Position numbers and translations under genes: made by a program. From Clostridia bacterium (GTDB lineage: Bacteria; Bacillota; Clostridia; Oscillospirales; Acutalibacteraceae): a stretch of DNA of 5,080 nt. Positions 4,456 to 5,080 of this stretch are shown here, in pieces. The notes under the pieces are model-generated. The model was not told the DNA's origin and did not search any database. It saw nothing but the letters and a program-made list of their open reading frames with translations. How positions within the stretch are numbered: the first letter of the stretch is position 1; every line of letters starts with the position of its first letter. Location of the stretch: NCBI GenBank assembly GCA_017631745.1, contig JAGBSR010000001.1, positions 1 through 5,080 on the forward strand. Reading direction: 5' to 3'.

Positions 4456-5080
4456 TTATGATTTGAAGAACTCATAGCAAGCTCTGTAAGTGCTGTAAAC
4501 ATCGCTCTTTGCAACGATTTCATAGGGAGCGTGCATTGAAAGCACGGGTACGCCCAGGTCAACTACATCAATACCGAGGTTTGCAACATACTTTGCAACG
4601 GTACCGCCGCCGCCTTCGTCAACTGCACCGAGCTCGCCGATCTGCCACTGTACATCAGCAGCATCAAGAATACGGCGAATCTTGCCCATAAATTCAGCGC
4701 TTGCATCGGATGTGCCGCTCTTGCCTCTTGCACCTGTATATTTTGTGATAACTGCGCCGTAGTTGAGTGTGCAGCAGTTGTATTTATCGTGAACTGAGGG
4801 GAATGTGGGATCAAAGCCTGCATTAACATCAGCTGAAAGACACTCTGACATTGAAAGCACATCTCTGCCCTCGAAGCCTTCCATCTTTGCAAGGTCGCAG
4901 ATGAAATATTTCATAAAGCTTGAGTTGAGACCTGTGTTACCGTCTGAGCCGATTTCTTCTTTGTCAGCGAGAACTGCGATTGAAGTGTGCTCGGGTGTGC
5001 CGATATCGAAAGCCGCAATAGCCGCAGGGTATGAGCAAACTCTGTCGTCGTGACCGTAAGCACCGATAAGGCTTCTGTCA
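4456..5080 (-). CDS. M18-family metallo-aminopeptidase, C-terminal part (5' end outside window)
   Basis: The reading frame is open from the right edge (first full codon at 5079) to the stop at 4456, giving 207 visible residues, about 45% of a typical 430-470-residue M18 enzyme. These cytosolic zinc peptidases remove N-terminal residues from peptides. Key motifs are visible: GAYGHDDRVCSYPA near the visible start (residues 6-19), with the metal-bridging aspartate; LADKEEIGSDGNTG (37-50), with the catalytic and metal-binding glutamates; SADVNAGFDPTFP; and the C-terminal LSMHAPYE, with a metal-ligand histidine. The ATG at 4914 is internal (it follows NSSF), because strong family motifs continue upstream of it. 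It is closest to the group annotated as aminopeptidase 1 (apeA-like), but the symbol is left blank. It appears intact as far as seen and is transcribed towards argG, with a hairpin between. No functional link to arginine synthesis is implied. Confidence 0.95.
   Translation of the reverse strand, partial: DRSLIGAYGHDDRVCSYPAAIAAFDIGTPEHTSIAVLADKEEIGSDGNTGLNSSFMKYFICDLAKMEGFEGRDVLSMSECLSADVNAGFDPTFPSVHDKYNCCTLNYGAVITKYTGARGKSGTSDASAEFMGKIRRILDAADVQWQIGELGAVDEGGGGTVAKYVANLGIDVVDLGVPVLSMHAPYEIVAKSDVYSTYRACYEFFKS

Noticed and set aside
4456..4914. A separate short 152-residue gene starting at 4914
   Set aside because: The frame stays open upstream to the window edge and encodes GHDDRV and DKEEIGS motifs, so the ATG at 4914 is an internal methionine of a larger M18 enzyme.
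4509..5053. Plus-strand frames opposite the M18 aminopeptidase
   Set aside because: The minus-strand frame carries intact catalytic motifs throughout, and no ribosome site or family resemblance supports the opposite frames.
1..5080. CRISPR array, prophage or toxin-antitoxin genes
   Set aside because: There are only two copies of each repeat type, with no regular spacer pattern, and every sizeable gene is accounted for by another family.

Overview
The window looks like chromosome from a low-to-moderate GC member of the Clostridia, most likely an Oscillospirales/Ruminococcus-type gut anaerobe. The evidence is strong AGGAGG ribosome sites, AT-rich intergenic DNA with consensus sigma-A promoters, and the style of the encoded proteins (Clostridia-like ArgG/ArgH, a GHDDRV / DKEEIGS M18 aminopeptidase, a small CPBP membrane protease). 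This placement is inference; no species is named.

All five real genes lie on the minus strand, so the reading order runs from right to left. At the right edge is the C-terminal half of an M18 metallo-aminopeptidase (4456 to beyond 5080), followed by a hairpin. A 250-base AT-rich region then carries a consensus promoter and a series of TGCAT motifs upstream of argG (argininosuccinate synthase, best start at 4188). argG is followed by a strong stem-loop. After it come a small REP-associated tyrosine transposase (RAYT, 2362-2862), argH (argininosuccinate lyase, 929-2302) and a CPBP-family intramembrane protease (48-779). argG and argH encode the last two steps of arginine synthesis: citrulline plus aspartate to argininosuccinate, then to arginine plus fumarate.

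The unusual part is the transposase between argG and argH. Two 24-base palindromic elements go with it. Each has a GTAG tetranucleotide directly before a hairpin, the layout known for REP elements served by RAYT transposases. One copy sits between the transposase stop and the argH ribosome site. The other, in the opposite orientation, lies inside the transposase coding sequence and is translated as VGAAIGRP. The two copies differ at only two bases, and those two bases pair with each other in the stem, so the hairpin is kept. An 8-base direct repeat flanks the unit. Removing the unit on paper would place a TTGATT-17-TATAAT promoter directly in front of the argH ribosome site.

A second repeat family is a perfect 39-base sequence, built around an AAGCTTTT/AAAAGCTT inverted repeat, found just after argH and at the end of the CPBP gene. 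In the CPBP gene it supplies the last two codons and the stop. No RNA gene, CRISPR array or phage gene was seen. I do not see a new multi-gene system; the interest lies in the REP/RAYT unit and the 3'-end repeats.
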